Shown here one piece after another: positions 17,268-26,684 of a DNA stretch of 64,000 nucleotides. The position numbers and the translations under genes are program-made. The DNA lies in contig NZ_CP025803.1 in the NCBI RefSeq assembly GCF_003352065.1, forward strand, positions 2,831,574 through 2,895,573, in the 5' to 3' direction. The notes beneath the pieces were generated by a model that saw only the letters and a list, made by a program, of their open reading frames with translations, was not told the DNA's origin and did not search any database. Source of the stretch: Sulfitobacter sp. SK011. Lineage in GTDB: Bacteria > Pseudomonadota > Alphaproteobacteria > Rhodobacterales > Rhodobacteraceae. The number at the start of each line of letters is the position of its first letter. Position 1 is the first letter of the stretch.

Positions 17268-19826
17268 CTACCCGATCTTGTGTAAAATCGCCAACTGCGC
17301 CGCTGCCAGACGTGCAACCGGTACGCGAAACGGCGAGCAGGACACGTAGTCAAAGCCCGCCGCGCGGCAAAATGCAATCGATTCGGGGTTGCCGCCATGC
17401 TCACCGCAGATCGACAAAGTGATGCCCGGTTGGGCGGCGCGCCCCCGTTCGGCCCCCAGTTGCAGCAGCTCGCCAACACCGTCCACATCGAGCACATGAA
17501 ACGGGTCTTCGGGGAACACACCCTGCTGGACATAGTCCGACATGAACCGCCCCGCATCATCGCGCGACAGCCCATAGGTCATTTGGGTCAGGTCGTTTGT
17601 CCCAAAGCTCAGGAAGGAACAATGCGGCGCGATCTCTCCGGCCCGAAGCGCGGCGCGTGGCGTTTCAACCATCACCCCCAGGCGATAGGTAAAGTCCGCC
17701 TCGCCTTCGTTGCGCACAGCCGCAGCAATGGCATCAACAGCCGTTTTCACCAACTCCACCTCGCGCCGTGCAGACACCAGCGGGATCATGATCTCGGGCA
17801 CAACAGGGTCGCCATCACGGCTGGCGTCGATTGTCGCTTCAAAGATCGCGCGCGCCTGCATCTCATAAATCTCGGGAACGGTCACGCCCAGACGCACCCC
17901 GCGCAGACCCAGCATGGGGTTGTATTCGGTCAGCGCGTCAATGCGCCGGGTCACGTCAGAGAGCGGCAGATCAAGCGCTTCTGCCAGTTCCCGTTGTCCC
18001 GCTTTGTCAGCTGGCAGAAATTCGTGCAGCGGTGGGTCAAACAGGCGGATGCACACCGGCTGACCCTGCATGATGCGGAACAGCTGGGTAAAGTCATCGC
18101 GCTGCATGGGCAGCAGACGTTCCAGAACGGCACGCCGGTCTTCCCCGCTTTCGGCAAAGATCATCTCGCGCATCACGGTCAGACGTCCGGGTTCAAAAAA
18201 CATATGCTCTGTGCGGCACAGGCCAATGCCATGCGCATCGAAATTGCGCGCAGTCTGCGCATCGGCTGGCGTGTCAGCATTGGCGCGGATGCCAATATCC
18301 GCCGCCTCCTCGGCCCAATCCATCAGCCGCTGGAATGTCTCGTCAAGGGCCGCTTCCTGCATCTTGGCGGCACCAGCCAAAATCTCACCGGCGGATCCAT
18401 CCACTGTGATCTCATCGCCCGCCGCAAAAACCCGGCCATCCGGCGCGGTGATGGTCTTTTTCACCAGATTGAACGTCATGTTCGACGCGCCCACCACACA
18501 TGGCAGACCAATACCGCGCCCGATCACGGCGGCATGGCTGGTGATGCCACCGCGTTCAGTCAGGACCGCATGGGCAGCATGCATGCCGCGAATATCCTCA
18601 GGGCTGGTTTCGCGACGGACCAGAATGCACGGCTCACTCCGGGACGCAGCCGCCTGCGCTTCGGTTGCGGAAAAGACGATCTTGCCTGTGGCCGCACCGG
18701 GGCTGGCGGCAATGCCGTGCCCGATCACATCGCGTTTGGCTGATGGATCAACCTGACGGTGCAAAAGCTCAGTCAAGGTCCGGGGCTGCACCCGCATCAA
18801 GGCTTCCTCGCGGCTGATGATCCCCTCATCCGCCAGCGCCACGGCAATACGAACGGCAGCACGCGATGACCGCGGCACCCGCATCCCGTCAAGGATGTGC
18901 ACCTTGCCCTCGTCGATCACAAATTCGACCTGCATTTCGGCACGCAGCCGCGCGCGCATCAGGGCGGCGTGCGTTTTGAGGGTCTCGAACGCCTCCGGCA
19001 CTGCCTCCTCCAATGATGCACCACGCGGATCACGGGTCAGATACATCGCGCCGGCATCGCCGTGCAGCGCATCGCGTCCCTGAGACTGGCACATGTACCG
19101 CCCGGTGATCTGCGGCAGCCCGGTGTCGCTGTCCACCAGCTGCAACACCCCTGATCCACACTGACCGCTGCCAATGCCAAACACCATTTCCTGTACCACC
19201 AGGCCCAGCCCGGCATCTGCCGGCGCACCTTTGGCCTGGCGCAACAGGCGGGCCGAAGTCCCTTCCCAGGCCCGCGCCATGGACCGCAACACGGCGGTCA
19301 GCTGCGTTGCAGTGTCCTGCGGAAACGCTTCTTCGGTTTCGGCCTCATAGGCGCGCAGCGATTCCGCAAGCGCCTCGCGCCCTTCGCCCTCAATCTCATC
19401 AAACATATCGGGATCCAGGCGCGCCACATTGACTGCGTAGGATTGCACAAATCGGGTATAGAGCGACGCCGCCGGCCCTTCACCCATTGTCTCGCATAAT
19501 TCGGCAAATCGCGCGTCATTGATCCCGATGTTCAGAACCGCTCCCGGCCCGCCCCAATCCGGGTCCTCGCTTGAGGGCCGCACACACATCAGCGCGCCTT
19601 TGGGGAACTGCGCCACCACGGCCTGCACATCCGGCAAATGGCCCGCGCCGATTTTGTGCACCGCCTTGAACGACAGCGCCACGGTCCGCGGCACCGGCAG
19701 ATCAAGCCGCACCAACCGCTGCAAACATTTCGCGCGCCCGCCATGGGTTTCATTGGCGATCGGCGCGGTTTGGGTCACGAGAGTGGTATCAGGATTATTT
19801 TCCACGGATTTTCTGCGCTGCGGCAC
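17268..19826 (-). CDS. PPDK-like PEP-utilising enzyme, divergent ATP-binding domain
   Basis: 852 residues with the phosphoenolpyruvate dikinase layout. The N-terminal ATP-grasp-like region (about 1-320) is altered: the usual SVRSGA...PGMMDT is CVRPSSEDPDWGGPGAVLNIG and the FTRxPxTG motif is not seen. The phosphohistidine domain is intact, with TERGGITSHAAVIGRGIGLPCV (His431). The C-terminal PEP barrel has GIGLCRTEHMFFEP, GLRGVRLG, FLSFGTNDLTQMTYGLSRDDAGRF and the catalytic Cys in SICGEHGGNPESI. Either a diverged pyruvate phosphate dikinase or a PEP phosphotransferase of changed nucleotide use. Start codon is GTG; another GTG lies seven codons in. Directly downstream of glyS. Confidence 0.82.
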   Translation of the reverse strand: MPQRRKSVENNPDTTLVTQTAPIANETHGGRAKCLQRLVRLDLPVPRTVALSFKAVHKIGAGHLPDVQAVVAQFPKGALMCVRPSSEDPDWGGPGAVLNIGINDARFAELCETMGEGPAASLYTRFVQSYAVNVARLDPDMFDEIEGEGREALAESLRAYEAETEEAFPQDTATQLTAVLRSMARAWEGTSARLLRQAKGAPADAGLGLVVQEMVFGIGSGQCGSGVLQLVDSDTGLPQITGRYMCQSQGRDALHGDAGAMYLTRDPRGASLEEAVPEAFETLKTHAALMRARLRAEMQVEFVIDEGKVHILDGMRVPRSSRAAVRIAVALADEGIISREEALMRVQPRTLTELLHRQVDPSAKRDVIGHGIAASPGAATGKIVFSATEAQAAASRSEPCILVRRETSPEDIRGMHAAHAVLTERGGITSHAAVIGRGIGLPCVVGASNMTFNLVKKTITAPDGRVFAAGDEITVDGSAGEILAGAAKMQEAALDETFQRLMDWAEEAADIGIRANADTPADAQTARNFDAHGIGLCRTEHMFFEPGRLTVMREMIFAESGEDRRAVLERLLPMQRDDFTQLFRIMQGQPVCIRLFDPPLHEFLPADKAGQRELAEALDLPLSDVTRRIDALTEYNPMLGLRGVRLGVTVPEIYEMQARAIFEATIDASRDGDPVVPEIMIPLVSARREVELVKTAVDAIAAAVRNEGEADFTYRLGVMVETPRAALRAGEIAPHCSFLSFGTNDLTQMTYGLSRDDAGRFMSDYVQQGVFPEDPFHVLDVDGVGELLQLGAERGRAAQPGITLSICGEHGGNPESIAFCRAAGFDYVSCSPFRVPVARLAAAQLAILHKIG

Positions 19827-19893
19827 CTTTGAGTTTCACGCGCAGCATAGGCAGTTCAATGCGTCTGGCAAGCCTGTGTTATTGCCGCAGGTG

Positions 19894-22212
19894 TCAGCCC
19901 TCCACCTTGGTCAGATCCGCCACGCTGGTACAGATGGTGCGGATACGGCTGAGCAGGTTAAGACGGTTGCGCCGGATCGTGCCATTGTCGCTGTTGACCT
20001 GCACCGCGTCAAAGAACGCGTCAATGGGACCACGCAGCGATGCCATGGCGGACATGGCGGTGGTGAAATCCTGTTGTGCCATCGCGGGTGTGATCACCGC
20101 TTCGGCGGCGTCGAGCGCATTGAACAAGGCACGTTCTTCGTCGGTTTCAGCAAACTTCACATCCGCGCCGTAGGAATATTCGACGCGGTCCGCTTCTTCC
20201 GCTTGGGTCAGGATGTTGTTGGCGCGTTTGAAGCCTTGGATCAGGTTTTCACCATCATCGGTTTTGAGAGTATCGCTGAGGGCTTTGGCACGTTTGACCA
20301 GCAGGGTCAGGTCGTCGTTGCCGGGCATCGCGATGCACGCGTCGATGATGTCGTGGCGGACGCCTTGGTCCTTGAGGTAGACTTTTAAGCGGTCGTGGAG
20401 GAAGGAGAGGAGGTCCTCCAGTCGATGCATAATACCTTTAAAGGTATGATTAACTTCAAACTTTAGTATCTCTTTTACCGTGTTTTCTGTTGCTGTGCTA
20501 AGGTCGGTCTCTTCCGCTTTCAAAACCTCAAATATGTTTTCAATTGAGCTCGCGCGTTCGACGATTTCCAATTCGCTCAGTGAGCCTAAGGCTTCTTTTA
20601 CGCTCCCAAAAATGCTTACGGCATTAGACAATTCAATACTAAATTCTTCCACTGCGTATTGACTGAATTGGCCTGCGTAAATGCCCGCTGACGTTTGTAG
20701 AACGTCTTCGATAATATTGAGCTGAACATCATTCTCAACCATTACCCGTATAACCCCCAACGCAGCCCGCCTCAAAGCAAACGGGTCCTTGCTCCCCGTG
20801 GGCTTCTCATCAATCGCCCAGAACCCGGTCAGCTTGTCGATCTTTTCGGCCAGTGCCACAGCAACCGATACAGGTGCCGTTGGCACATCATCAGACGGCC
20901 CCAGCGGTGCGTAGTGGTCGCGGGCGGCATCGGCCACGGCGTCAGATTTGCCTGCTGCACGGGCGTAATAGCTGCCCATCAGCCCCTGCAATTCGGGGAA
21001 TTCATAGACCATCTCGGACGACAGATCAGCCTTGGCCAGCCGCGCGGCTTGTTCCGCTTCATCCGGATCAGCCCCCACCATCGGGGCCAGTTCGCGGGCC
21101 AAAACGGCCATGCGTTCAATCAACTCGGCCTGCGTGCCCAGTTTGTTGTGGAAGGTCACATTCTCAAGTGCCTTGACCCACGTCGCCATGCCCGCTTCGG
21201 ACTTGGCCACGCGCAGGTCATTCTCCCAGAAAAACTTTGCATCTGACAGACGCGCACCCAGCACTTTTTCGTTGCCCGCCAAAATCGTGGCCCCGTGATC
21301 GACGGTGGTGCGGTTGGCGACCGTGATGAATTTCTCGATCCGCCCGGTCTTGGCATTGCGCACCGAAAAGAATTTCTGATGTTCGCGCATCGAGGTCTGC
21401 AAAACCTCTGGTGGCAGGTCCAGAAAATCCGCGCCAATCGGCCCCATCAGAACCACGGGCCATTCGACCAGCCCGGCAACCTCGGCCAGCAGGCCCGCAT
21501 CCTCGACCACTTCCAGCCCGCCTGCAAATGCCATATTGGTGGCCTCGTGCCAGATCGTCTCGGCCCGCTCCTCAGGGTTCAGGACCACAAAGGCGCGTTT
21601 GAGTTTGGTCTCGTAATCCTCAAAGCCGCTGACCTTGATCGCATCCGGGGCCAGAAAACGGTGGCCATAGGTCACGTCGCCCGCCGTGATCCCGTCAAGC
21701 TCGAACGGCACAACCTCTGCGCCGTCCTCTTTTGATATCACGCAGACAATCGAATGAAGCGGCCGCACCCATTTGAGCATGCCCGATCCCCAGCGCATGG
21801 ATTTCGGCCATGGGAAATTGCGGATCGTCTGTTCCAGAACCTCGGCAACAATCTCTGCTGCCGGGCGGCCCGGCTTTTCGATCTTGGCAAACAGGATCGC
21901 CCCTTTTGGGGTCTCGCGTTCCTCAAGCTGGTCACGGGTCAGGCCCGCACCGCGCAGGAACCCTTCAATGGCCTTTTCGGGCGCGTCGGCTTTGGGGCCT
22001 TTGCGTTCTTCAACCTGTCGCGGGCTCGCATCCAGCATCCCTTCAACCGCAAGCGTCAATCGGCGCGGGGTTGAGAAGGCGGCGGCAGAGGCATAGGTCA
22101 GCCCGGCGTCAACCAGACCGTTTGTGATCAGCTTTTGCAGGTCCTCGGCGGCACGACGTTGCATGCGCGCGGGAATTTCCTCGGAAAACAGTTCGATCAA
22201 CAGGTCTGGCAC
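19894..22212 (-). CDS. glyS: Glycyl-tRNA synthetase beta subunit
   Basis: 772 residues, the tRNA-binding beta chain of the alpha2beta2 enzyme. It starts MPDLLIELFSEEIPARMQRRAAEDL, with the conserved central MRWGSG, GPIGADFLDLPPEVLQTSMREHQKFF and DKLTGFWAIDEKPTGSKDPFALRRAALGVIR. The C-terminus has FLHDRLKVYLKDQGVRHDIIDA and the tRNA-contact helices. It is longer than most because of about 100 residues (495-597) encoded by distinctly AT-rich DNA at about 20420-20720. The frame stays open throughout, so the gene looks functional. Sits between the DUF1206 and PPDK-like genes. Confidence 0.96.
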   Translation of the reverse strand: MPDLLIELFSEEIPARMQRRAAEDLQKLITNGLVDAGLTYASAAAFSTPRRLTLAVEGMLDASPRQVEERKGPKADAPEKAIEGFLRGAGLTRDQLEERETPKGAILFAKIEKPGRPAAEIVAEVLEQTIRNFPWPKSMRWGSGMLKWVRPLHSIVCVISKEDGAEVVPFELDGITAGDVTYGHRFLAPDAIKVSGFEDYETKLKRAFVVLNPEERAETIWHEATNMAFAGGLEVVEDAGLLAEVAGLVEWPVVLMGPIGADFLDLPPEVLQTSMREHQKFFSVRNAKTGRIEKFITVANRTTVDHGATILAGNEKVLGARLSDAKFFWENDLRVAKSEAGMATWVKALENVTFHNKLGTQAELIERMAVLARELAPMVGADPDEAEQAARLAKADLSSEMVYEFPELQGLMGSYYARAAGKSDAVADAARDHYAPLGPSDDVPTAPVSVAVALAEKIDKLTGFWAIDEKPTGSKDPFALRRAALGVIRVMVENDVQLNIIEDVLQTSAGIYAGQFSQYAVEEFSIELSNAVSIFGSVKEALGSLSELEIVERASSIENIFEVLKAEETDLSTATENTVKEILKFEVNHTFKGIMHRLEDLLSFLHDRLKVYLKDQGVRHDIIDACIAMPGNDDLTLLVKRAKALSDTLKTDDGENLIQGFKRANNILTQAEEADRVEYSYGADVKFAETDEERALFNALDAAEAVITPAMAQQDFTTAMSAMASLRGPIDAFFDAVQVNSDNGTIRRNRLNLLSRIRTICTSVADLTKVEG

Positions 22213-22293
22213 GGGGACACCCTTTTATTGCCGCGATGCGGCGCGTCGTTGCGACCCCGTAGTTAGCGGGACGCGCGGCGCGGGTCCAGACCC

Positions 22294-23112
22294 TTACCTG
22301 TCTATGAGGGTCGCAATGTCAGGATCAGAGAATTTCGGCACAACGCGGTACGCAGCCTCAATGAAATTATAAAGCGAAAAGGCCAGCAGCCCGAGCCCGG
22401 CACCCCCCAGCAGCAACCGGCCAAACGTCATTGCGCGCAGGTCCTGTAGGGCCTTGCCCAGCCCACCGGCCTGTGTCGGATCCGCGTTCAGCGCCGCAAA
22501 GGCCAGCGACAGAGCAATCAACGCCATCATCAGGCCATAGATCACGAGGCCTGCGGTCAAAATCGGGTCCACGCGTTCGGTCAGCCGGGTCCGTTCCAGA
22601 TGCGACTTATAGGTGCCGCGCCAGCCTTTTTGGGCATAATAAATACCGGCCCCCAACAAGATCAGCGCCCCGGCAGCCACCAGGTAACGCCCCATCGGCA
22701 TCGACATCAGAACTTGGGTCCAATCCTGCGCCGAGCGATCCCCAGACCCCTGCCCGCCAACGGCAAGACCGATGATCGCAACGCCGATCAGAGCGTGCAA
22801 CAGCCCGGTGATGATCTGTAGCCCACGGGCCGTCAGACCCTTGGGCGAGGTGCCGTGATCCTCCACATCGGCGATGCCCGCAGCAATCCGCCAGATCAGA
22901 TAGGCGATCATCCCAAGGCCGATAGCCCAGAGCGCCGGAATTCCGAATGGCAGCGCGCGCAGGTCAACCAGCGCGTCCTTGGTGCCTGATGCAGAAGCAG
23001 AGGTGAAAGCCGCCAAGAGTGCCAGAGTGCCGACAAGCAGATAAATCGCGCCCCGCGCGCTGTATCCGGCACGCATGATCCATTTCAGGCCACTGTGCGT
23101 GGTATTTGCCAT
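22294..23112 (-). CDS. DUF1206 membrane protein
   Basis: 272 residues with six predicted membrane helices in three internal two-helix repeats: RAGYSARGAIYLLVGTLALLAA, then LTARGLQIITGLLHALIGVAIIGLA, then VDPILTAGLVIYGLMMALIALSLA with a final FNFIEAAYR-like YNFIEAAYRVVP. That repeat structure defines DUF1206. Function is unknown. It lies inside the glyQ-glyS cluster, which suggests co-transcription rather than a shared role. Confidence 0.9.
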   Translation of the reverse strand: MANTTHSGLKWIMRAGYSARGAIYLLVGTLALLAAFTSASASGTKDALVDLRALPFGIPALWAIGLGMIAYLIWRIAAGIADVEDHGTSPKGLTARGLQIITGLLHALIGVAIIGLAVGGQGSGDRSAQDWTQVLMSMPMGRYLVAAGALILLGAGIYYAQKGWRGTYKSHLERTRLTERVDPILTAGLVIYGLMMALIALSLAFAALNADPTQAGGLGKALQDLRAMTFGRLLLGGAGLGLLAFSLYNFIEAAYRVVPKFSDPDIATLIDR

Positions 23113-23176
23113 TTCAGCCCCCTGTCCAATGCAACCTAGCGATTGAAGCGGTGCATTGGTTCCAAATGTGCAGGCA

Positions 23177-23701
23177 CTAATTTGAATTTTGTGCCGGAAG
23201 ATCAGGGCATTCTTCGCCTATGACAGTGCCGTCATAGGATTTTTCGCCACATTCGTTAAGCTCGTGCCACACAAAACCGCGCCCGTTGTCGGTGACGGCG
23301 ACAAGGCGATCGACGCCATATGCAATGTTTTTCTGTCCGATAAAGGCCAGCGCGGTGCCATCTTCAAGCGCGGTGCCAATTGCTTCGGCATCAAAGCAGT
23401 CAAACCATCCCGGCGCGTTGCGCGGCGTGGCCTTGTCGGCAAGCACATATGATTCTGTCAGCAAGGACAGGCTGTACTCGGTGGTAAAGCAGGCACGATA
23501 GCGAATGGGCGAACTGTCAGCGTCAATCGCGGTCAGACCGTCGAACGGGATCGGCTCAGGCAGGTTTGAAACAACTGATACCAACTGGACATCGCCGCCT
23601 TCGACCTCCTTGTAGAACCCGTAGACCTGCAAATAATAAAGTGCTGTGCCCGCGATAAGCCCTGAAAACATGATGACCAGTCCTACAATCTTGCCGTTCA
23701 T
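23177..23701 (-). CDS. Small membrane-anchored protein (DUF6446-like)
   Basis: 174 residues starting MNGKIVGLVIMFSGLIAGTALYYLQVYGFYKEV: one N-terminal membrane anchor and then a periplasmic or cytoplasmic domain with several cysteines (YRACFTT, WFDCFDA, NECGEKS, EECPDL). I recall a Rhodobacterales family of this form next to glyQ, named DUF6446, but cannot confirm it here. A longer frame to 23782 exists; the internal ATG at 23701 gives the anchored protein a clean start. Lies 25 bp after the glyQ stop. Confidence 0.75.
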   Translation of the reverse strand: MNGKIVGLVIMFSGLIAGTALYYLQVYGFYKEVEGGDVQLVSVVSNLPEPIPFDGLTAIDADSSPIRYRACFTTEYSLSLLTESYVLADKATPRNAPGWFDCFDAEAIGTALEDGTALAFIGQKNIAYGVDRLVAVTDNGRGFVWHELNECGEKSYDGTVIGEECPDLPAQNSN

Positions 23702-23726
23702 GGCGTCACAACCAGATCCACACCCA

Positions 23727-24665
23727 TCAGGCCGCATCCTCTGACCAGCCACCTGCGCGGGTCTGCACAAAGGCATCCGCACACATCTTGGACAGGTTGC
23801 GCACCCGCCCGATATAGGCCTGTCGTTCCGTCACAGAAATCACGCCGCGCGCGTCGAGCAGGTTAAAGATGTGGCTGGCTTTGATACATTGGTCATAGGC
23901 CGGATGCGCCATGATGATACGTCTGCCGGTTTTGGGATCGGTCGGCGGCTCTTCCAGAATGGCCTTGCAATGCGCCTCGGCCTCTTCGAACTGGCGCAAG
24001 AGCACTTCGGTGTTGGCCACATCAAAGTTCCAGCGCGCGTATTCTTCTTCGGTCTGCTTGAACACATCCCTGTAGGTCAGCGGAATGGTCGCATCCGGGT
24101 CATTGAATGGCATGTCCATCACATGATCGACCCCCAGCACATACATCGCCAGACGTTCCAGCCCATAGGTCAATTCGCCCGATACCGGATGGCAATCATG
24201 GCCACCGACCTGCTGGAAATAGGTGAACTGGCTGACTTCCATGCCGTCACACCAGACTTCCCAGCCCAGACCCCATGCACCCAGGGTCGGGCTTTCCCAG
24301 TCATCCTCAACAAAGCGGATGTCATGCAGGTCCATATTGATCCCGATCGCCTCAAGCGAGCCAAGATAGAGCTCTTGCAGGTTCGGCGGGCTGGGTTTGA
24401 TCAGCACCTGATATTGATAGTAATGCTGCAACCGGTTGGGGTTCTCACCATAGCGCCCATCCGTGGGGCGGCGCGAGGGCTGCACATAGGCGGCCGACCA
24501 GGGTTGCGTGCCCAGACTGCGCAACGTGGTTGCAGGATGGAACGTGCCCGCGCCCACTTCCATGTCGTAGGGTTGGAGAATCGCACATCCGTTCCGCGCC
24601 CAATAGCTTTGCAGCGCAAGGATGATCGCTTGGAAAGAACGGGGTTTTTCGGTGTTCTGTGACAT
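23727..24665 (-). CDS. glyQ: Glycyl-tRNA synthetase alpha subunit
   Basis: 312 residues, the catalytic class II alpha chain. Starts [19 protein letters not shown] and has [98 protein letters not shown] and [16 protein letters not shown], all highly conserved. The open frame continues 1 kb upstream, but that part is antisense to the next gene; the ATG at 24665 gives the standard length. It heads the glyQ-DUF-DUF1206-glyS cluster. Confidence 0.98.
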   Translation of the reverse strand: MSQNTEKPRSFQAIILALQSYWARNGCAILQPYDMEVGAGTFHPATTLRSLGTQPWSAAYVQPSRRPTDGRYGENPNRLQHYYQYQVLIKPSPPNLQELYLGSLEAIGINMDLHDIRFVEDDWESPTLGAWGLGWEVWCDGMEVSQFTYFQQVGGHDCHPVSGELTYGLERLAMYVLGVDHVMDMPFNDPDATIPLTYRDVFKQTEEEYARWNFDVANTEVLLRQFEEAEAHCKAILEEPPTDPKTGRRIIMAHPAYDQCIKASHIFNLLDARGVISVTERQAYIGRVRNLSKMCADAFVQTRAGGWSEDAA

Positions 24666-24821
24666 CAACTTAGACCTTTGATCCTGCGCGCCTTTCCTAC
24701 GGGCGTGGCGCGCAAGGGTCAATTGCAGCATTGTGACTATTTCGGCCCCAAAATCGATGGCAATCAGGTCGGTTTCCTGCTTATGTGCGCCGGATTTTAG
24801 TTTGCAGAAGTAGATGTCACG

Positions 24822-26645
24822 ATGATGCGTAGCCTTTTTGCCGTTCTGGCGATGTTGTTCACAGTTTCCCTGATCACAGCCGGTGCGGCCCAGGCGCAAT
24901 CGGCAGACGACGTCGTCTGGGTGCAGATTGAAGCACAACCAAGCCTTGCTGCGGCCACAGACCGGGCGCGCGCCTATACGACCTTGCTTGAGGATGTGAA
25001 TGGCTTTTCCTTGGGCGGCGGATGGTACGGCATCGCCGTTGGACCCTATCGCCGGGCCGATGCGGAACTGGTCCTGCAAAGCTATGTGCGCGACGGACTG
25101 GTGCCCCGTGACAGCTTTATTCAACTGTCCAGCCGCCTGCGTCAGCAATTCTGGCCCGTGGGCGCGAATGTACTGAACCAGGGGGTGATTGCGGTTCCTG
25201 ACACTGTGGACACCACCGAGCCGGCCCCGGAAGCGCCCGCCGAAGCCCCCTTGGCTGAGGCCCCCACCGAAGAGGCCCCACAGATCACCGAAGTTCCTGA
25301 GGTTCCCGCCCTGCCCGAACCTGCGGATGAAAGCCCGCAGGAGGCCCGATTGAGCGAACGTTTGTTGACAGCAGATGAGCGCAAAGAATTGCAGATTGCG
25401 CTGCAATGGGCCGGGTTTTACGCGGCGGCCATTGATGGGTCTTACGGACGCGGAACGCGCAATTCGATGGCGGCCTGGCAAGAGGCCAATGGCTTTGAAG
25501 TAACGGGCATTCTGACAACGCTGCAACGCGCAGCACTGCTCAAACAATATAACGCAGTGCTGGATGGCCTGGGCCTGCAAGTCGTGCGCGACGAAAAGGC
25601 GGGGATCGAGATGGTGATGCCCACCGCCGAAGTCAGCTTTGCCGAATACGAGCCCCCCTTTGCGCATTACAACAGCTCGGGCGACATTGGCGCGCGGCTT
25701 TTGCTGATCTCTCAGGCGGGGGATCAGGACACGTTGTTTGGCCTTTATGACATCATGCAGACGTTGGAAATTGTGCCGCTTGATGGGCCGCGCGAACGCA
25801 AGAACACATCGTTCGAACTGATCGGGGAAAACGGTCGCATCATCAGCCAGACTCAGGTGTCATTGATCGATGGACAGATCAAAGGGTTCACATTGATCTG
25901 GCCCGCAGGTGACGAGGAACGCCGCCGCCGCGTGATTGCTGAAATGTCAAAAAGCCTTGTACGTCTGCCCGGTGTCCTCGATCCGGCCGCCGGCAGTGCC
26001 GAAGAACAGGCAATTGATCTGGTGGCAGGTTTGCAAATCCGCCAACCCAAAATCTCGCGTTCAGGCTTTTTCATTGATGGCGCAGGATCGGTTGCAACCG
26101 CGTCCGAGGCCGTCCAGTCCTGCGGTCGTTTGACCATTGATGACGATACGGAAGCCGATGTTGTGGCCGATGACGCGGCCAATGGCGTGGCCATCCTGAA
26201 ACCGCGCAGCGCGCTGGCCCCCTTGGCAGTGGCGGCGTTTGGCACCGTGACCCCGCGTCTGCAATCAGAAGTATCTGTTGCCGGGTATTCCTATGAAGGT
26301 GTGTTGAATGCGGCGACACTGACCTTTGGCAAACTGTCCGATGTGCGTGGGTTGCAGGGTGAAGAAAACCTGAGCCGTCTGGAACTGACAGCACAACCCG
26401 GAGACGCTGGTGGGCCGGTTTTCGACATCAGCGGCAACGTTGTCGGCATGCTGTTGCCAAAGCCGTCCGATGGACCGCAATTGCCCAAGGACGTCAGCTT
26501 TGCTTTGGATCAGACTGTGATTGCCGAAATGGCAGGCACAGCCGGCCTGAACGTCACGGCCACGGACAACACGAACAGGATTGCGCCGCGTGACCTGACG
26601 ATAGCGGCACAAGGCATGACCGTTTTGGTCAGCTGCTGGGAATAA
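24822..26645 (+). CDS. Secreted peptidoglycan-binding protein with inactive trypsin-like domain
   Basis: 607 residues. Signal peptide 1-26 (ends GAAQAQ). Residues 30-110 look like a SPOR-type repeat fold ([24 protein letters not shown]). Residues 130-175 are a Pro/Glu/Ala linker, and 180-240 a peptidoglycan-binding helical domain ([32 protein letters not shown]). Residues 410-560 have the trypsin fold: [31 protein letters not shown] and [11 protein letters not shown]. The catalytic Ser of GDSGGP is Ala529 and no His sits in the usual place ([12 protein letters not shown]), so it is probably not a protease. It may act as a scaffold or sensor at the cell wall. Confidence 0.85.
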   Translation: MMRSLFAVLAMLFTVSLITAGAAQAQSADDVVWVQIEAQPSLAAATDRARAYTTLLEDVNGFSLGGGWYGIAVGPYRRADAELVLQSYVRDGLVPRDSFIQLSSRLRQQFWPVGANVLNQGVIAVPDTVDTTEPAPEAPAEAPLAEAPTEEAPQITEVPEVPALPEPADESPQEARLSERLLTADERKELQIALQWAGFYAAAIDGSYGRGTRNSMAAWQEANGFEVTGILTTLQRAALLKQYNAVLDGLGLQVVRDEKAGIEMVMPTAEVSFAEYEPPFAHYNSSGDIGARLLLISQAGDQDTLFGLYDIMQTLEIVPLDGPRERKNTSFELIGENGRIISQTQVSLIDGQIKGFTLIWPAGDEERRRRVIAEMSKSLVRLPGVLDPAAGSAEEQAIDLVAGLQIRQPKISRSGFFIDGAGSVATASEAVQSCGRLTIDDDTEADVVADDAANGVAILKPRSALAPLAVAAFGTVTPRLQSEVSVAGYSYEGVLNAATLTFGKLSDVRGLQGEENLSRLELTAQPGDAGGPVFDISGNVVGMLLPKPSDGPQLPKDVSFALDQTVIAEMAGTAGLNVTATDNTNRIAPRDLTIAAQGMTVLVSCWE

Positions 26646-26684
26646 GCAACCGCGACGTTACCGGGTCTGCAAACGAAACGTCGC

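Noticed and set aside
17397-18743. 448-codon open frame opposite the PPDK-like gene
   Set aside because: Shadow frame in high-GC coding DNA; no motif.
24666-25667. Upstream extension of the glyQ reading frame
   Set aside because: It is antisense to the secreted pseudo-protease gene, has no protein-like character, and glyQ has its normal start at 24665.
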